A stretch of 39,534 nucleotides of DNA from Mycolicibacterium sp. (GTDB taxonomy: Bacteria > Actinomycetota > Actinomycetes > Mycobacteriales > Mycobacteriaceae): the NCBI RefSeq assembly GCF_016462545.1, contig NZ_JAEMTA010000050.1:1-39534 (forward strand), in the 5' to 3' direction. The notes beneath the pieces are model-generated. The model worked only from the letters and a program-made list of their open reading frames with translations. It was not told the origin of the DNA and made no database searches. Within the stretch, counting starts at the first letter, position 1; each line of letters begins with the position of its first letter. This document shows, piece after piece, positions 1 through 8,204 of this stretch. Both the position numbers and the translations under genes were made by a program.

Positions 1-776
1 GGGGTGAACGGCCGGATCGACTGCGCCAGCGTGGCGGCGGCGGCCTTGTCGACCGGATGGTTCGCCGATCCCAGCCACACCACGAACCAGCGCTCCGGGG
101 TCCGCTGACCGCGCGGCGTTCCCGACGGCGGAACCTCACCGACGACCCCGGCCCAGATCTGGCCGTTGGGCTTTGCGGCGTCGGTGAACTTCACCTCGTA
201 GGAGGAGAACGCGCCGGGCATGCCCGCTGCATTCAGCGGACCGGCTTCCTGACCTTGGCGAGTCCCCGCGAACGGCATGAAGAACTCGCCCATGTCGGAG
301 GCCAGGCGCGTGGCGGCCTTGCCGTTGTCGGTCTCGGCGCCCGCGAACAGCTTGAGGTCGAGGCGACCGAGCAACACGCTGGTGTCGGACGGTGCTTCGG
401 CCCCGCCTTCGGGGATCTTGGTCAGCAGCGCTTGCCCATAGGACAGCTGGGTGTTGTCCGAGACCTTCCAGCCAGCCGGAACCACGTAGCTGAACCCGCC
501 CGCGGCGTTGTCGACGCGGCCGGGCTCCGGCGGCGGGGCAGGAGCCGCACTGGGATCTGGCGGCGGCGCGTTCGGGTCGGCCGGAGGTGGCGGCGGCGCG
601 TTCGGATCGACCGGGGCCGGCGCCGGAGCCGGTGCTGGAGCGGGCGCGGGTGCCGGCGGGACGGGATCGGCGAAGGCGACGGGGCCTGGCAGGACGAGGG
701 TCACCGCGGTGACGCCTGCGACGGCGGCCGCGGCCAGCGCCTTGGGGATGCTCCTACGTCGGGGAGGGTGCTGCAT
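1..776 (-). CDS. apa: Apa, alanine/proline-rich secreted antigen (fibronectin attachment protein), 3' end cut by window edge
   Basis: About 258 codons are visible and the C-terminus lies beyond position 1. The start is the ATG at 776-774; no good Shine-Dalgarno sequence is visible. A basic N-terminus (PPRRR) and a hydrophobic stretch form a signal peptide that probably ends at AFA-DP near residue 36. Residues about 38-86 are a low-complexity Ala/Pro run with DPNAPPP motifs. A folded domain follows, with FSYVVPAGW, LLGRLDLKLFAG, GEFFMPFAG, NGQIWAGVVG and RWFVVWLGSANHPVDK, all characteristic of mycobacterial Apa (Rv1860). In M. tuberculosis this protein is secreted, O-mannosylated and binds fibronectin. 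It lies downstream of modC on the same strand, separated by a hairpin, so it probably has its own promoter in 777-900. Confidence 0.93.
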   Translation of the reverse strand, partial: MQHPPRRRSIPKALAAAAVAGVTAVTLVLPGPVAFADPVPPAPAPAPAPAPAPAPVDPNAPPPPPADPNAPPPDPSAAPAPPPEPGRVDNAAGGFSYVVPAGWKVSDNTQLSYGQALLTKIPEGGAEAPSDTSVLLGRLDLKLFAGAETDNGKAATRLASDMGEFFMPFAGTRQGQEAGPLNAAGMPGAFSSYEVKFTDAAKPNGQIWAGVVGEVPPSGTPRGQRTPERWFVVWLGSANHPVDKAAAATLAQSIRPFT

Positions 777-894
777 GTGGAAGAAACTACCGTGTTACGG
801 CCGTGACGCAAGTGTGAGTTGCTCTTAAAGTGCCAAACTTGGAAGTTGCTGTCACGGTGAAAGACCTGGCAGTGACATATTTCACTAGTAACTG

Positions 895-929
895 ACACGA
901 CCGGTAGCCCGCGCGGCGCGCGGGCGGTG
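895..929 (-). terminator. Candidate terminator hairpin after modC
   Basis: CCCGCGC (908-914) pairs perfectly with GCGCGGG (918-924) around a 3-nt loop. The flanking GACAC and GTGTC can extend the stem. It lies 33-67 bases past the modC stop on the transcribed (minus) strand and before the apa start. There is no strong U-tract, so the terminator role is inferred from position. Confidence 0.45.
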
Positions 930-961
930 TCGTTTGTTGATCGTGATCGGCCCCGCGGCCG

Positions 962-2083
962 TTACCGGGCCGGATGAATCGACACTTCTTGGGACTTGAC
1001 CGTGAAGAAGATTCGCTCCCCCGGGCTGAGTCGCAGATCTGCCGCCGACTCCGCGGTGATGTCGGCCGACAGTCCGGGTGACCCGTCCGGTTGGTCGTCG
1101 GCCCGGACTCTGATGGCCGGCCCGCGGCCGTCGAGTTCGGCGATCACCACCTCGACGGTGTTGCGCGGGCTTCCGTGCGGTTTCTCGCGGTACACCGCCA
1201 CGGCGGAGGGATGGAACGTGGCGGCGACGGGATCGCCCTCCCGAAGAGCGCCGGCGACGCCGTCGTCGATGCTGCCGTGCCAGACCTGCTCCCAATCGGT
1301 GACCAGGGTGGTGCCCGCGCCTACGCGGCCGCTCACCAAGTTGATTCCCGCAAAGCGCGCCCCGAAGCCGCTGCGCGGGGCGGCGAGCACATGGGACGTC
1401 GGGCCCGATTCCACGATGCGGCCCGCCTCCAGGACGATCACCCGATCGGCGAGGGTGACTACGTCGAGCAGCTCGTGCGTCACCAGTATCGAGGACCGGC
1501 CGTCGCGGGACAGAACGTGGCGCAGCACCTTGCGCATCGCCGCGGCGACGGCTACGTCGAGGCCGGTCAACGGTTCGTCCAGGAGGAGGACGTCGGGGTC
1601 GGCGGCCAGAGCGCGCGCCAATGCGACGCGCTGTGCTTGCCCGCCGGACAGGTGGCGTGGTTTGCGGCCTGCGAGGTCGCCCGCGTCGACCTCGCCGAGC
1701 CAGCGTTGCACGACCGCGCGGGATGCCCTGCGCGACAACCGCTTTCCGCTCCTGGCCCCGAAGGCGACGTTGGCCCCCGCGGACAGATGCGGAAACAGCA
1801 GGGGATCCTGCATCAACAGCCCGACGCGACGGTCATAGGTGCCGACCCGGGTGCCGTCGGACGTGTCGGTCAACGTCCGGTCGCCGACGCGCACCTTCCC
1901 CCGCTCGGGTCGGACCAACCCCGCGACGACGTGCAGGACAGTCGACTTGCCGGCGCCGTTGGGACCGAGCAGCGCCACCACTTCCCCTGGCGCCACCGTG
2001 AATTCGACGTCTAGGTCCCGACTCTCGACGACGGCCCGCACCTCGACGCCGCCCGACTCGTCACTGCCAGCCACTGGCTCCAC
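962..2083 (-). CDS. modC: ModC, molybdate ABC transporter ATPase
   Basis: ATP-binding subunit that powers molybdate import through ModB. Visible motifs are Walker A (GPNGAGKS), a Q-loop (LLMQDPLLFPHLS), the ABC signature LSGGQAQR, Walker B (VLLLDEP) and the switch His (ILVTHELLD). The C-terminal ~110 residues carry a TOBE/Mop-like oxyanion-sensing domain (HGSPRNTV through VKSQEVSIHP). The frame is open further upstream, but that part only reads modB out of frame. I place the start at the GTG at 2083, with GTG 2074 as an alternative, giving about 373 residues against 369 for Rv1859. The gene overlaps the 3' end of modB by about 20 bases, so the two are translationally coupled. Confidence 0.9.
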   Translation of the reverse strand: MEPVAGSDESGGVEVRAVVESRDLDVEFTVAPGEVVALLGPNGAGKSTVLHVVAGLVRPERGKVRVGDRTLTDTSDGTRVGTYDRRVGLLMQDPLLFPHLSAGANVAFGARSGKRLSRRASRAVVQRWLGEVDAGDLAGRKPRHLSGGQAQRVALARALAADPDVLLLDEPLTGLDVAVAAAMRKVLRHVLSRDGRSSILVTHELLDVVTLADRVIVLEAGRIVESGPTSHVLAAPRSGFGARFAGINLVSGRVGAGTTLVTDWEQVWHGSIDDGVAGALREGDPVAATFHPSAVAVYREKPHGSPRNTVEVVIAELDGRGPAIRVRADDQPDGSPGLSADITAESAADLRLSPGERIFFTVKSQEVSIHPAR

Positions 2084-2915
2084 CCGCCTTGATCCGGCGG
2101 CTGCCGAGTCCGACGACGACCACCGCGGCGACCGCGACGAGCAGGACCGACAAGGCCACGGCGGCATCCGCGTCGACCTCGCGTTGCAGGTAGATCTCCA
2201 GCGGGAGCGTGCGCGTCACGCCCTCTCTGGACCCGGCGAAGGTCAGCGTCGCACCGAACTCCCCCAGCGATCTGGCGAAGGCGAGCACCGCGCCGGAGGC
2301 CAGCCCGGGTGCCAGCAGGGGCAGCGTCACCCGCCACCACACCGCGGTCGGTCGCGCCCCGAGGGTGGCGGCCACCATTTCGTAGTCGGCGCCGACGGTG
2401 CGAGCGGCGCCCTCGAGGGCGATCACGAGGAACGGCAGTGACACGAAGGTCTGGGCGAGCACCACCGCGGTCGTGGTGAACGCGATCTGAATGCCCGCGG
2501 CATCGAGGTACTTGCCGAGGAGCCCGAGGCGGCCGAATGCGTACAGCAGCGCGATGCCACCCACCACCGGCGGTAGGACCAGCGGCAGCAGGATCAGCGG
2601 TCTGGCCCACCGCACCATGCGGGAATGACTGCGCGCCAACACCATCGCCATCGGAACGCCGAACACGATGCACAGCGTCGTACTCGCAGCGGCGGTCTTG
2701 AAGCTGAGCTCGAGTGCGGTCAGCGACGAGGGGCTGGTGATCAACGACCAGAACTGCGACCACTCGACCCGCGCGGCCACCGCGACCAGCGGCAGCACGA
2801 CGAAGATCGCGCCGATACCGGCCGGGACGTAGATCCAGCGGGGCAGACCGCCAGAGCCGGTCAAGGCTCGACGGAACCCGCCGGCGCGGCGGGGTGCGTT
2901 CTGGTCACGGCGCAA
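2061..2915 (-). CDS. modB: ModB, molybdate ABC transporter permease
   Basis: Integral membrane permease of 284 residues. The first transmembrane helix is near residues 27-48, and several further hydrophobic segments follow. The cytoplasmic EAA loop (EMVAATLGARPTAVWWRVTLP) that docks on ModC is clear, as is the family stretch FARSLGEFGATLTFAG. The start is 121 bases from the divergent SDR gene's GTG/ATG cluster, leaving no room for a binding-protein gene upstream. In M. tuberculosis the lipoprotein gene modA (Rv1857) sits immediately before modB; here it is missing, so the transporter needs a binding protein encoded elsewhere. Confidence 0.92.
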   Translation of the reverse strand: MRRDQNAPRRAGGFRRALTGSGGLPRWIYVPAGIGAIFVVLPLVAVAARVEWSQFWSLITSPSSLTALELSFKTAAASTTLCIVFGVPMAMVLARSHSRMVRWARPLILLPLVLPPVVGGIALLYAFGRLGLLGKYLDAAGIQIAFTTTAVVLAQTFVSLPFLVIALEGAARTVGADYEMVAATLGARPTAVWWRVTLPLLAPGLASGAVLAFARSLGEFGATLTFAGSREGVTRTLPLEIYLQREVDADAAVALSVLLVAVAAVVVVGLGSRRIKAGGASGWQ

Positions 2916-2978
2916 ACCCTATTGGACCCAGCCGCGGCCTGCGCCTACTTCTCCGCGTGGCGCGTTTCGCCAGATAGC

Positions 2979-2990
2979 TACTGTCCAGTA
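2979..2990. promoter_or_regulatory. Palindrome in the modB/SDR divergent promoter region
   Basis: TACTG-TC-CAGTA has perfect 5-bp arms. It lies between the divergent starts of modB (2915) and the SDR gene (3040). A TAGCTAT-like -10 on the minus strand and a TAACAT -10 on the plus strand lie next to it, so it could be an operator serving both genes. The regulator is unknown. Confidence 0.3.
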
Positions 2991-3039
2991 ACATGAGGTC
3001 CGACTCGCTGGGTTCAGCGTCGAACACGAGGAGGTCGTG

Positions 3040-3714
3040 ATGATGGATGTGCTGCTCACCGGTGGTGACACCGAACTGGGACGCGTCATCGCGGAGGGGT
3101 TCCGGGACGCGGGACACAAGATCGTGATCGCCGGTTCACGCCGCGACGACCTCGAGGTGGCCGCGAAGGAACTCGACGTCGACTCGATCGTGTTCGACAA
3201 CACCGACCCGGCCAGCCTCGAAGAGGCCCGCGCGCAGTTCCCCCACCACCTCGACACCATCGTCAACGTTCCCGCGCACCGTGGTGACGGCGGTGATCCC
3301 CGCACCTACACGCTGGCCGAACGTGCCGCGGCGTGGCGGACGTCGCTGGAAGCGACCATGCTGTCCGCGGTGCTCACGGTGCAGATCCTCGGTGATCACC
3401 TGCGCTCGGGTGGCTCGATCATCAACGTCGTCGGCGACAACGCCACCGAGGGCAGCGCGGAGGCCGCCATCAAGGCCGCTCTGTCGAATTGGACTGCGGG
3501 ACAAGCGACTCACTTCGGTATCCGCGGCATCACGTTGAACGCGGTGGCCTCGGGTCGGGGTGCCGAGCCGGGCTATGACGGCATCGCCAGGACGTCGCCG
3601 TCGGTCGCCGCCGAGATCACCCGGCTGGCGCTGTTCCTGACCACGCCCGCCGCCAGGCACATCACCGGGCAGACCCTGCACGTCAGCCACGGGGCGCTCG
3701 CCAGCTTCGCCTGA
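3040..3714 (+). CDS. SDR-fold protein with degenerate active site (Rv1856c-like)
   Basis: About 224 residues with a Rossmann fold of the short-chain dehydrogenase/reductase family. The N-terminal glycine motif is TGGDTELG, followed by a strand ending IAGSRRDD. The later NAVASGRG and the end region (ITGQTLHVSHG) match SDR C-terminal elements. The catalytic tetrad is not intact. The residue four before the conserved Lys145 is Glu141 instead of Tyr, and the usual Ser of the IINxSS strand is replaced (IINVVGD). A GAGGAGG ribosome site at 3028-3034 favours ATG 3040 or 3043 over GTG 3037. It is divergent from modB, as its counterpart is next to mod genes in M. tuberculosis. Catalytic function is doubtful; it may bind nucleotide or regulate. 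Confidence 0.8.
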   Translation: MMDVLLTGGDTELGRVIAEGFRDAGHKIVIAGSRRDDLEVAAKELDVDSIVFDNTDPASLEEARAQFPHHLDTIVNVPAHRGDGGDPRTYTLAERAAAWRTSLEATMLSAVLTVQILGDHLRSGGSIINVVGDNATEGSAEAAIKAALSNWTAGQATHFGIRGITLNAVASGRGAEPGYDGIARTSPSVAAEITRLALFLTTPAARHITGQTLHVSHGALASFA

Positions 3715-3776
3715 CAGCCCAGATATTCCGGCTTCGCGGACAGCGAAACGGGGTATCGGTTCCGTTTAGTCGTCGC

Positions 3777-3790
3777 TAGGGTCGGATCCG
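3777..3790 (+). promoter_or_regulatory. Promoter -10 for a leaderless-type start
   Basis: TAGGGT (3777-3782) fits the mycobacterial TANNNT -10 element. It lies seven bases before the GTG at 3790, with no Shine-Dalgarno sequence between them. Transcription would begin at or next to the start codon, as is common in mycobacteria. Confidence 0.5.
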
Positions 3791-4719
3791 TGACGATTCG
3801 ACTCGGACTTCAGATCCCCAACTTCTCCTACGGCACCGGGGTCGAGGCACTCTTCCCCACCGTCATCGCGCAGGCCAAGGAGGCCGAAGCCGCCGGTTAC
3901 GACTCGGTCTTCGTGATGGACCACTTCTATCAACTCCCCGGGCTCGGCACGCCGGACCAGCCCATGCTCGAGGCCTACACCGCGCTCGGCGCGCTTGCGG
4001 CGGCAACCGAGAAGGTGCAGCTGGGCACGCTCGTCACCGGCAACACGTACCGGAATCCGACGCTTCTCGCCAAGGCCATCACGACGCTCGACGTGATCAG
4101 CCAGGGCCGCGCCATCCTCGGTATCGGCACGGGCTGGTATGAGCTGGAGCACGACTCGCTCGGCTACGACTTCGGCACCTTCACCGATCGATTCAACAGG
4201 CTCGGCGAGGCCCTGGACATCATCCTGCCGATGCTCGCGGGTGAGCGCCCCACGGTCTCCGGCAAGTACTACCGCACGCAGGAAGCCATGGCCGAACCCC
4301 GCTTCCGCGATCACATTCCGCTGATGATCGGCGGCAGTGGCGAGAAGAAGACGATTCCGTTGGCGGCCAAGCACTTCGACCACCTCAACATCATCGCGGG
4401 CTTCGACGAGCTGCCCCGCAAGCTCGCCGTGGTCAAGGAGAACTGCGAGAAGATCGACCGCGACCCCGCGACCCTGGAAACCAGCATGCTGGTGGTCGCG
4501 ATCATCGGAGAGGGCATCACGGCCGATGTCATTCCCGCGGACTTCCGCCAGCAGGCGGTGTTCGGCAGCCCTGAGCAGGTGGCCGACCAAATCAAGACCA
4601 AGGTGCTCGACGCCGGTATCGACGGCGTCATCCTCAGCCCCGTCACGAGCCTCGACGGGTACCACCCCGGTACCGCCGCGGAAGTGGCGGAGAAATTGAA
4701 GCCACTGCTCGGGGGGTGA
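3790..4719 (+). CDS. LLM-class F420-dependent oxidoreductase (Rv1855c-like)
   Basis: 309 residues of the luciferase-like monooxygenase TIM-barrel family. The N-terminal LGLQIPNFSYG, the GYDSVFVMDHFYQ strand, LGTLVTGNTYRNP, and GRAILGIGTGWYELEH are family hallmarks. Near residue 180 the segment IPLMIGGSGEKKTIPLAAKHFDHLNI matches the phosphate-binding region of F420-dependent members. The TIGR03560-type architecture suggests F420 rather than FMN, but the substrate cannot be told from sequence. It starts with GTG at an apparent leaderless site. It lies between the SDR gene and ndh, as in M. tuberculosis. Confidence 0.85.
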   Translation: MTIRLGLQIPNFSYGTGVEALFPTVIAQAKEAEAAGYDSVFVMDHFYQLPGLGTPDQPMLEAYTALGALAAATEKVQLGTLVTGNTYRNPTLLAKAITTLDVISQGRAILGIGTGWYELEHDSLGYDFGTFTDRFNRLGEALDIILPMLAGERPTVSGKYYRTQEAMAEPRFRDHIPLMIGGSGEKKTIPLAAKHFDHLNIIAGFDELPRKLAVVKENCEKIDRDPATLETSMLVVAIIGEGITADVIPADFRQQAVFGSPEQVADQIKTKVLDAGIDGVILSPVTSLDGYHPGTAAEVAEKLKPLLGG

Positions 4720-4746
4720 AGAAGCCTGCGCTGATGAATTTTGCGT

Positions 4747-4766
4747 GCGGTGGGTGATCTCACCGC
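4747..4766 (+). terminator. Small hairpin between LLM gene and ndh
   Basis: GCGGTG (4747-4752) pairs with CACCGC (4761-4766), and GGTGA/TCACC gives an alternative pairing. It lies 27 bases past the LLM stop. It has no U-tract, so it could be a weak terminator or an operator for ndh. Confidence 0.25.
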
Positions 4767-4834
4767 GCTCCGGGGAACGCGTCCGACTAGCCTATGGGTT
4801 GTACTGAGTAGGTTTTCGCACGCGAGGAGCAGCA

Positions 4835-6220
4835 ATGAGCCACCCCGGAGCTACGGCATCGGATCGGCATAAGGTCGTCATCATCGGTTCCGGGTTCGGC
4901 GGATTGAACGCCGCCCAGAAGCTGAAGAGGACCGACGTCGACATCAAGCTGATCGCCCGCACGACGCATCACCTGTTCCAGCCGCTTCTGTACCAGGTGG
5001 CCACCGGCATCATCTCCGAGGGTGAGATCGCACCTCCGACGCGCCTGATCCTGCGCAAGCAACGCAACGCCCAGGTGCTGCTCGGCGACGTCACCCACGT
5101 CGACCTCGCCAACAAGACCGTCACGTCGGAGCTGCTCGGCCACGATTACAAGACGCCCTACGACACCCTCATCATCGCGGCAGGCGCCGGCCAGTCCTAC
5201 TTCGGCAACGATCACTTCGCCGAGTTCGCCCCCGGCATGAAGTCGATCGACGATGCCCTCGAACTGCGCGGTCGCATCCTCGGTGCCTTCGAGCAGGCGG
5301 AACGGTCGAGCGATCCCGAGCGCCGCAAGAAGCTGCTGACCTTCGTAGTCGTCGGTGCAGGCCCGACCGGCGTGGAGATGGCTGGCCAGATCCAGGAGTT
5401 GGCCGACCAGACGCTCAAGGGCAGCTTCCGGCACATCGACCCGACCGAGGCGCACGTCATCCTGCTCGACGCGGCCCCGGCGGTGCTGCCTCCGATGGGC
5501 AAGAAGCTCGGTCTCAAGGCGCAGGCCCGGCTGGAGAAGATGGGCGTCGAAGTCCAGCTCAACGCGATGGTCACCGATGTCGACCGCAACGGCATCACGG
5601 TCAAGGACGCCGACGGCACCATCCGGCGCATCGAGGCGGCCTGCAAGGTGTGGTCGGCCGGTGTGTCGGCCAGCCCGCTGGGCCGCGACCTGGCCGAGCA
5701 GTCCGACACCGAGATCGACCGGGCGGGTCGCGTGAAGGTGCTCCCGGACCTGTCGATTCCTGGGCACCCGAACGTGTTCGTCGTCGGTGACATGGCCTTC
5801 GTCGACGGCGTCCCCGGCATGGCGCAGGGGGCCATCCAGGGCGCCAAGTACGTCGCCAAGATCATTCACAACGAGGCCAAGGCGCGCGAGCACGGCACCA
5901 TTCCCAAGCCGCGTGAACCGTTCAGCTACTTCGACAAGGGGTCGATGGCGACGGTCTCGAAGTACAACGCCGTGGCGCAGGTCGGGAAACTCGAATTCGG
6001 TGGTTTCTTCGCCTGGTTGGCGTGGCTGGGCCTGCACCTGATCTACCTGGTGGGCTTCAAGACCAAGGTCGCGACCCTCCTGTCATGGGCGGTGACCTTC
6101 CTCAGCCGCGAGCGCGGTCAGCTGACCATCACCGAACAGCAGGCCTACGCCCGAACGAGAATCGAGCAGCTCGAGGACATCGCGGCCTCGGTGCGCGAGA
6201 CCGAGAAGGCCGCGAGCTAG
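4835..6220 (+). CDS. ndh: Type II NADH dehydrogenase
   Basis: 461 residues; non-proton-pumping NADH:menaquinone oxidoreductase of the respiratory chain, peripheral on the inner membrane face. The FAD-binding GxGxxG is at residues 18-23 (IIGSGFGG). The NADH-binding motif (VVVGAGPTGVEMAGQ) is near residue 173. A second FAD motif (VFVVGDMAFVDG) and AQGAIQGAKYVAKII follow, typical of NDH-2. The C-terminal stretch (FFAWLAWLGLHLIYLVGFK and beyond) is a hydrophobic/amphipathic membrane anchor. A GAGGAG ribosome site lies just ahead of the ATG. It converges with ureD, the two stop codons being 22 bases apart. Length and sequence match Rv1854c (463 aa). Confidence 0.96.
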   Translation: MSHPGATASDRHKVVIIGSGFGGLNAAQKLKRTDVDIKLIARTTHHLFQPLLYQVATGIISEGEIAPPTRLILRKQRNAQVLLGDVTHVDLANKTVTSELLGHDYKTPYDTLIIAAGAGQSYFGNDHFAEFAPGMKSIDDALELRGRILGAFEQAERSSDPERRKKLLTFVVVGAGPTGVEMAGQIQELADQTLKGSFRHIDPTEAHVILLDAAPAVLPPMGKKLGLKAQARLEKMGVEVQLNAMVTDVDRNGITVKDADGTIRRIEAACKVWSAGVSASPLGRDLAEQSDTEIDRAGRVKVLPDLSIPGHPNVFVVGDMAFVDGVPGMAQGAIQGAKYVAKIIHNEAKAREHGTIPKPREPFSYFDKGSMATVSKYNAVAQVGKLEFGGFFAWLAWLGLHLIYLVGFKTKVATLLSWAVTFLSRERGQLTITEQQAYARTRIEQLEDIAASVRETEKAAS

Positions 6221-6242
6221 GGTCACGCGGGCGCACGCGGCG

Positions 6243-6869
6243 TCACAGCCGCTCGCCCTGCCACGTGACCAGGCAGCCGCCTGCCGCGAGCTCCAATTTG
6301 GTCCCCGCGGCCTCGAATTCTGTGTGCGGATAACGCAACTCGCTGACGCATGCCAGCGGGGTACCGAGTTCGTCATGGGTGACCGACCCGGTGCCGAGCT
6401 CGACGCGATGCCGCAGTAGCGGTGCTCCCCCAACGTCGGCGTGCACGGAGCCCGACCAGAATCCCTGGCGTTCACCGGTTCTGCCGATCTGGACGCGTTC
6501 GCGCAGGCGCGCGGTGCCTCCATCTCCGACGGCCAGTCGCGTCGACGTCACGTGTCTGGCCCTACCCGCCACGATGGTCGGTTGCGGGTCGAGGTCCAAG
6601 CTCCCCTGCACCTCCAGGTCCCAGGTGGCCCGCGATTCCATGGTGACCGTTCCCGGCATGGCCATCGTCGCGGCGGCACTGCGCACTCTGAGCCGGGCTC
6701 CCTCCTCCACGATCACTCGAATCCTTATCGTGTCCCCGCCAAGTGGTGTGGCCGCCGCCGACACGAGGTGCACGGTGTCGGCGTCGGTGCGGCGGGCAGC
6801 CACCCCGCCTGCGCACTCGATGCGTGGGCTGCGGTGGGGCGACGCAACGATGAGGACGTCGGAAATCAT
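6243..6869 (-). CDS. ureD: Urease accessory protein UreD
   Basis: 208 residues, the short form usual in mycobacteria (other bacteria have about 270). UreD is the scaffold that binds apo-urease and, with UreF and UreG, guides nickel insertion. Visible family features are LVSAAATPLGGDTIRIRVIVEEGARLRV near the N-terminus and the central block DPQPTIVAGRARHVTSTRLAVGDG. It is the last gene of the urease operon, 14 bases after ureG, and converges on ndh. Confidence 0.9.
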   Translation of the reverse strand: MISDVLIVASPHRSPRIECAGGVAARRTDADTVHLVSAAATPLGGDTIRIRVIVEEGARLRVRSAAATMAMPGTVTMESRATWDLEVQGSLDLDPQPTIVAGRARHVTSTRLAVGDGGTARLRERVQIGRTGERQGFWSGSVHADVGGAPLLRHRVELGTGSVTHDELGTPLACVSELRYPHTEFEAAGTKLELAAGGCLVTWQGERL

Positions 6870-6883
6870 TGTCGGACGGCCGC

Positions 6884-7558
6884 TTACACCGGCACGCGAA
6901 GCTGCTGATGCACCCAGGCGAGGACGAGGGATGCCGCCGGGTCCTCGGTCAGGGAGATCAGCACGAACGGGCGTTCGCCCCGCACCGTCGCGGCGTCGCG
7001 GCGCATCACGTCGAGGTCCGCGCCCACCATCGGTGCGAGGTCGGTCTTGTTGATCACCAGCAGGTCCGAGAACGTCACGCCCGGCCCGCCCTTGCGCGGG
7101 ACCTTGTCGCCGCCCGCCACGTCGATGACGAAGATCTGGACGTCGACGAGGCCGGAGGAGAAGGTCGCCGTCAGATTGTCGCCACCCGACTCGACGAGGA
7201 TGAGGTCGAGCTGCTCGTTTCCGGCGATCAGGTCGTCGATCGCGTCGAGGTTGGCCGTGATGTCGTCACGGATGGCCGTGTGGGGGCAGCCGCCGGTCTG
7301 CACGGCGGCGATGCGTTCGTCGGCCAGGACGGCGTTGCGGCGTAGGAAGTCAGCGTCCTCGGTGGTGTAGATGTCGTTGGTCAGAACCGCAAGTGACAGC
7401 TCGTCACGCAACTGCCTGCACAGTGCGGCCACCAGCGCGGTCTTGCCGGAGCCGACCGGGCCGCCGATGCCGATGCGCAGCGGTTCCCCCGCCTGGCGGA
7501 CGCGGCGGGGACGGTCGACGTGCTGGTGTGGTTCACCGTCGAGCAGATGTGGCGGCAT
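6884..7558 (-). CDS. ureG: Urease accessory GTPase UreG
   Basis: 224-residue SIMIBI-class GTPase that drives nickel delivery to urease. The P-loop GPVGSGKT is at residues 33-40. Switch elements (LTNDIYTTEDADFL), the nickel-binding CPH motif (residues 91-93), the ESGGDNL motif and the G4 motif NKTD are all present. The first ~20 residues form a His-containing extension (HLL, HQH) that may hold nickel, of interest because no ureE is present in this cluster. The ribosome site AAAGGTG precedes the ATG. The gene lies 10 bases after ureF. Confidence 0.96.
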   Translation of the reverse strand: MPPHLLDGEPHQHVDRPRRVRQAGEPLRIGIGGPVGSGKTALVAALCRQLRDELSLAVLTNDIYTTEDADFLRRNAVLADERIAAVQTGGCPHTAIRDDITANLDAIDDLIAGNEQLDLILVESGGDNLTATFSSGLVDVQIFVIDVAGGDKVPRKGGPGVTFSDLLVINKTDLAPMVGADLDVMRRDAATVRGERPFVLISLTEDPAASLVLAWVHQQLRVPV

Positions 7559-7568
7559 GGTGCACCTT

Positions 7569-8204
7569 TCAGGAAACGAACAGGGGTCGGTCGCGTTCGA
7601 CGTGGCGCTGGGCCAAGAGGTCGAGCAGAGGATCGGACAGGTCGGCGAGCTCCTTGGCGGCCTCCGCCGCGGTCCGGTCGCACAGCGACGACAGCTCGAA
7701 GGTCAGCGCCGCGACGTCACCGGGGTCCAGTGCCAGCAGTCGCTGTGCGGCGGTGGCAGACCCCGTCATCGTCGTATACACCACCGAGGCCGCCGTCTGT
7801 TCGGGGATCAGTCCGCTCGCCAAGCCGACGGCGCCCGCGGCGACCGCAAGGTGGGGTTTGAGGCCGACGGCGGACCAGTCGCGATCCGGCCACACCTTTC
7901 GGGCCAGCCGGACGAGACCTCTCCCCTGAGCTCGTGAGGCAGCGCGGGCGGCGGGAGCCGGTGTGCGAGCATCGGTTTGGAGATCGGCCTCGGAGAGGCC
8001 GAGCGTGCCGGCATGAACGGCGACCGCGACCGACGCGGTGACCAGGCCGCTGGTGCGGATGCGGCGGCGCAGGAACGCCCGCAGAGTCGGCAGGTCGACC
8101 ACCAGGCCGCTGGTGACCGCCTCCTCGACTCCGCCGGAGTGCACGTGCCCGCCCGTCGGCAGCCGGGAGTCGGCCAGGGCCAACAGAGTTGCCAGATTCG
8201 ACAT
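7569..8204 (-). CDS. ureF: Urease accessory protein UreF
   Basis: 211 residues, all-helical, recruits UreG to the UreD-urease complex. The opening LLALADSRLPTGGHVHSGGVEEAVTSG is the family signature, and the C-terminal TMTGSATAAQRLLALDPGDV is also typical. Its ATG overlaps the ureC TGA by one base (TGATG), so translation is coupled. Confidence 0.94.
   Translation of the reverse strand: MSNLATLLALADSRLPTGGHVHSGGVEEAVTSGLVVDLPTLRAFLRRRIRTSGLVTASVAVAVHAGTLGLSEADLQTDARTPAPAARAASRAQGRGLVRLARKVWPDRDWSAVGLKPHLAVAAGAVGLASGLIPEQTAASVVYTTMTGSATAAQRLLALDPGDVAALTFELSSLCDRTAAEAAKELADLSDPLLDLLAQRHVERDRPLFVS

Noticed and set aside
508..828. Gly/Ala-rich open frame on the plus strand resembling a PE_PGRS fragment
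   Set aside because: It is the complement of the Pro/Ala region of apa, and has no PE domain.
2916..3039. Possible molybdenum-cofactor riboswitch upstream of modB
   Set aside because: The gap is too short and shows only a 12-base dyad, with no Moco aptamer elements.
3733..3747. TTCGC-GGACA-GCGAA hairpin after the SDR gene
   Set aside because: Only a 5-bp stem with no T-tract; too weak to call a terminator.
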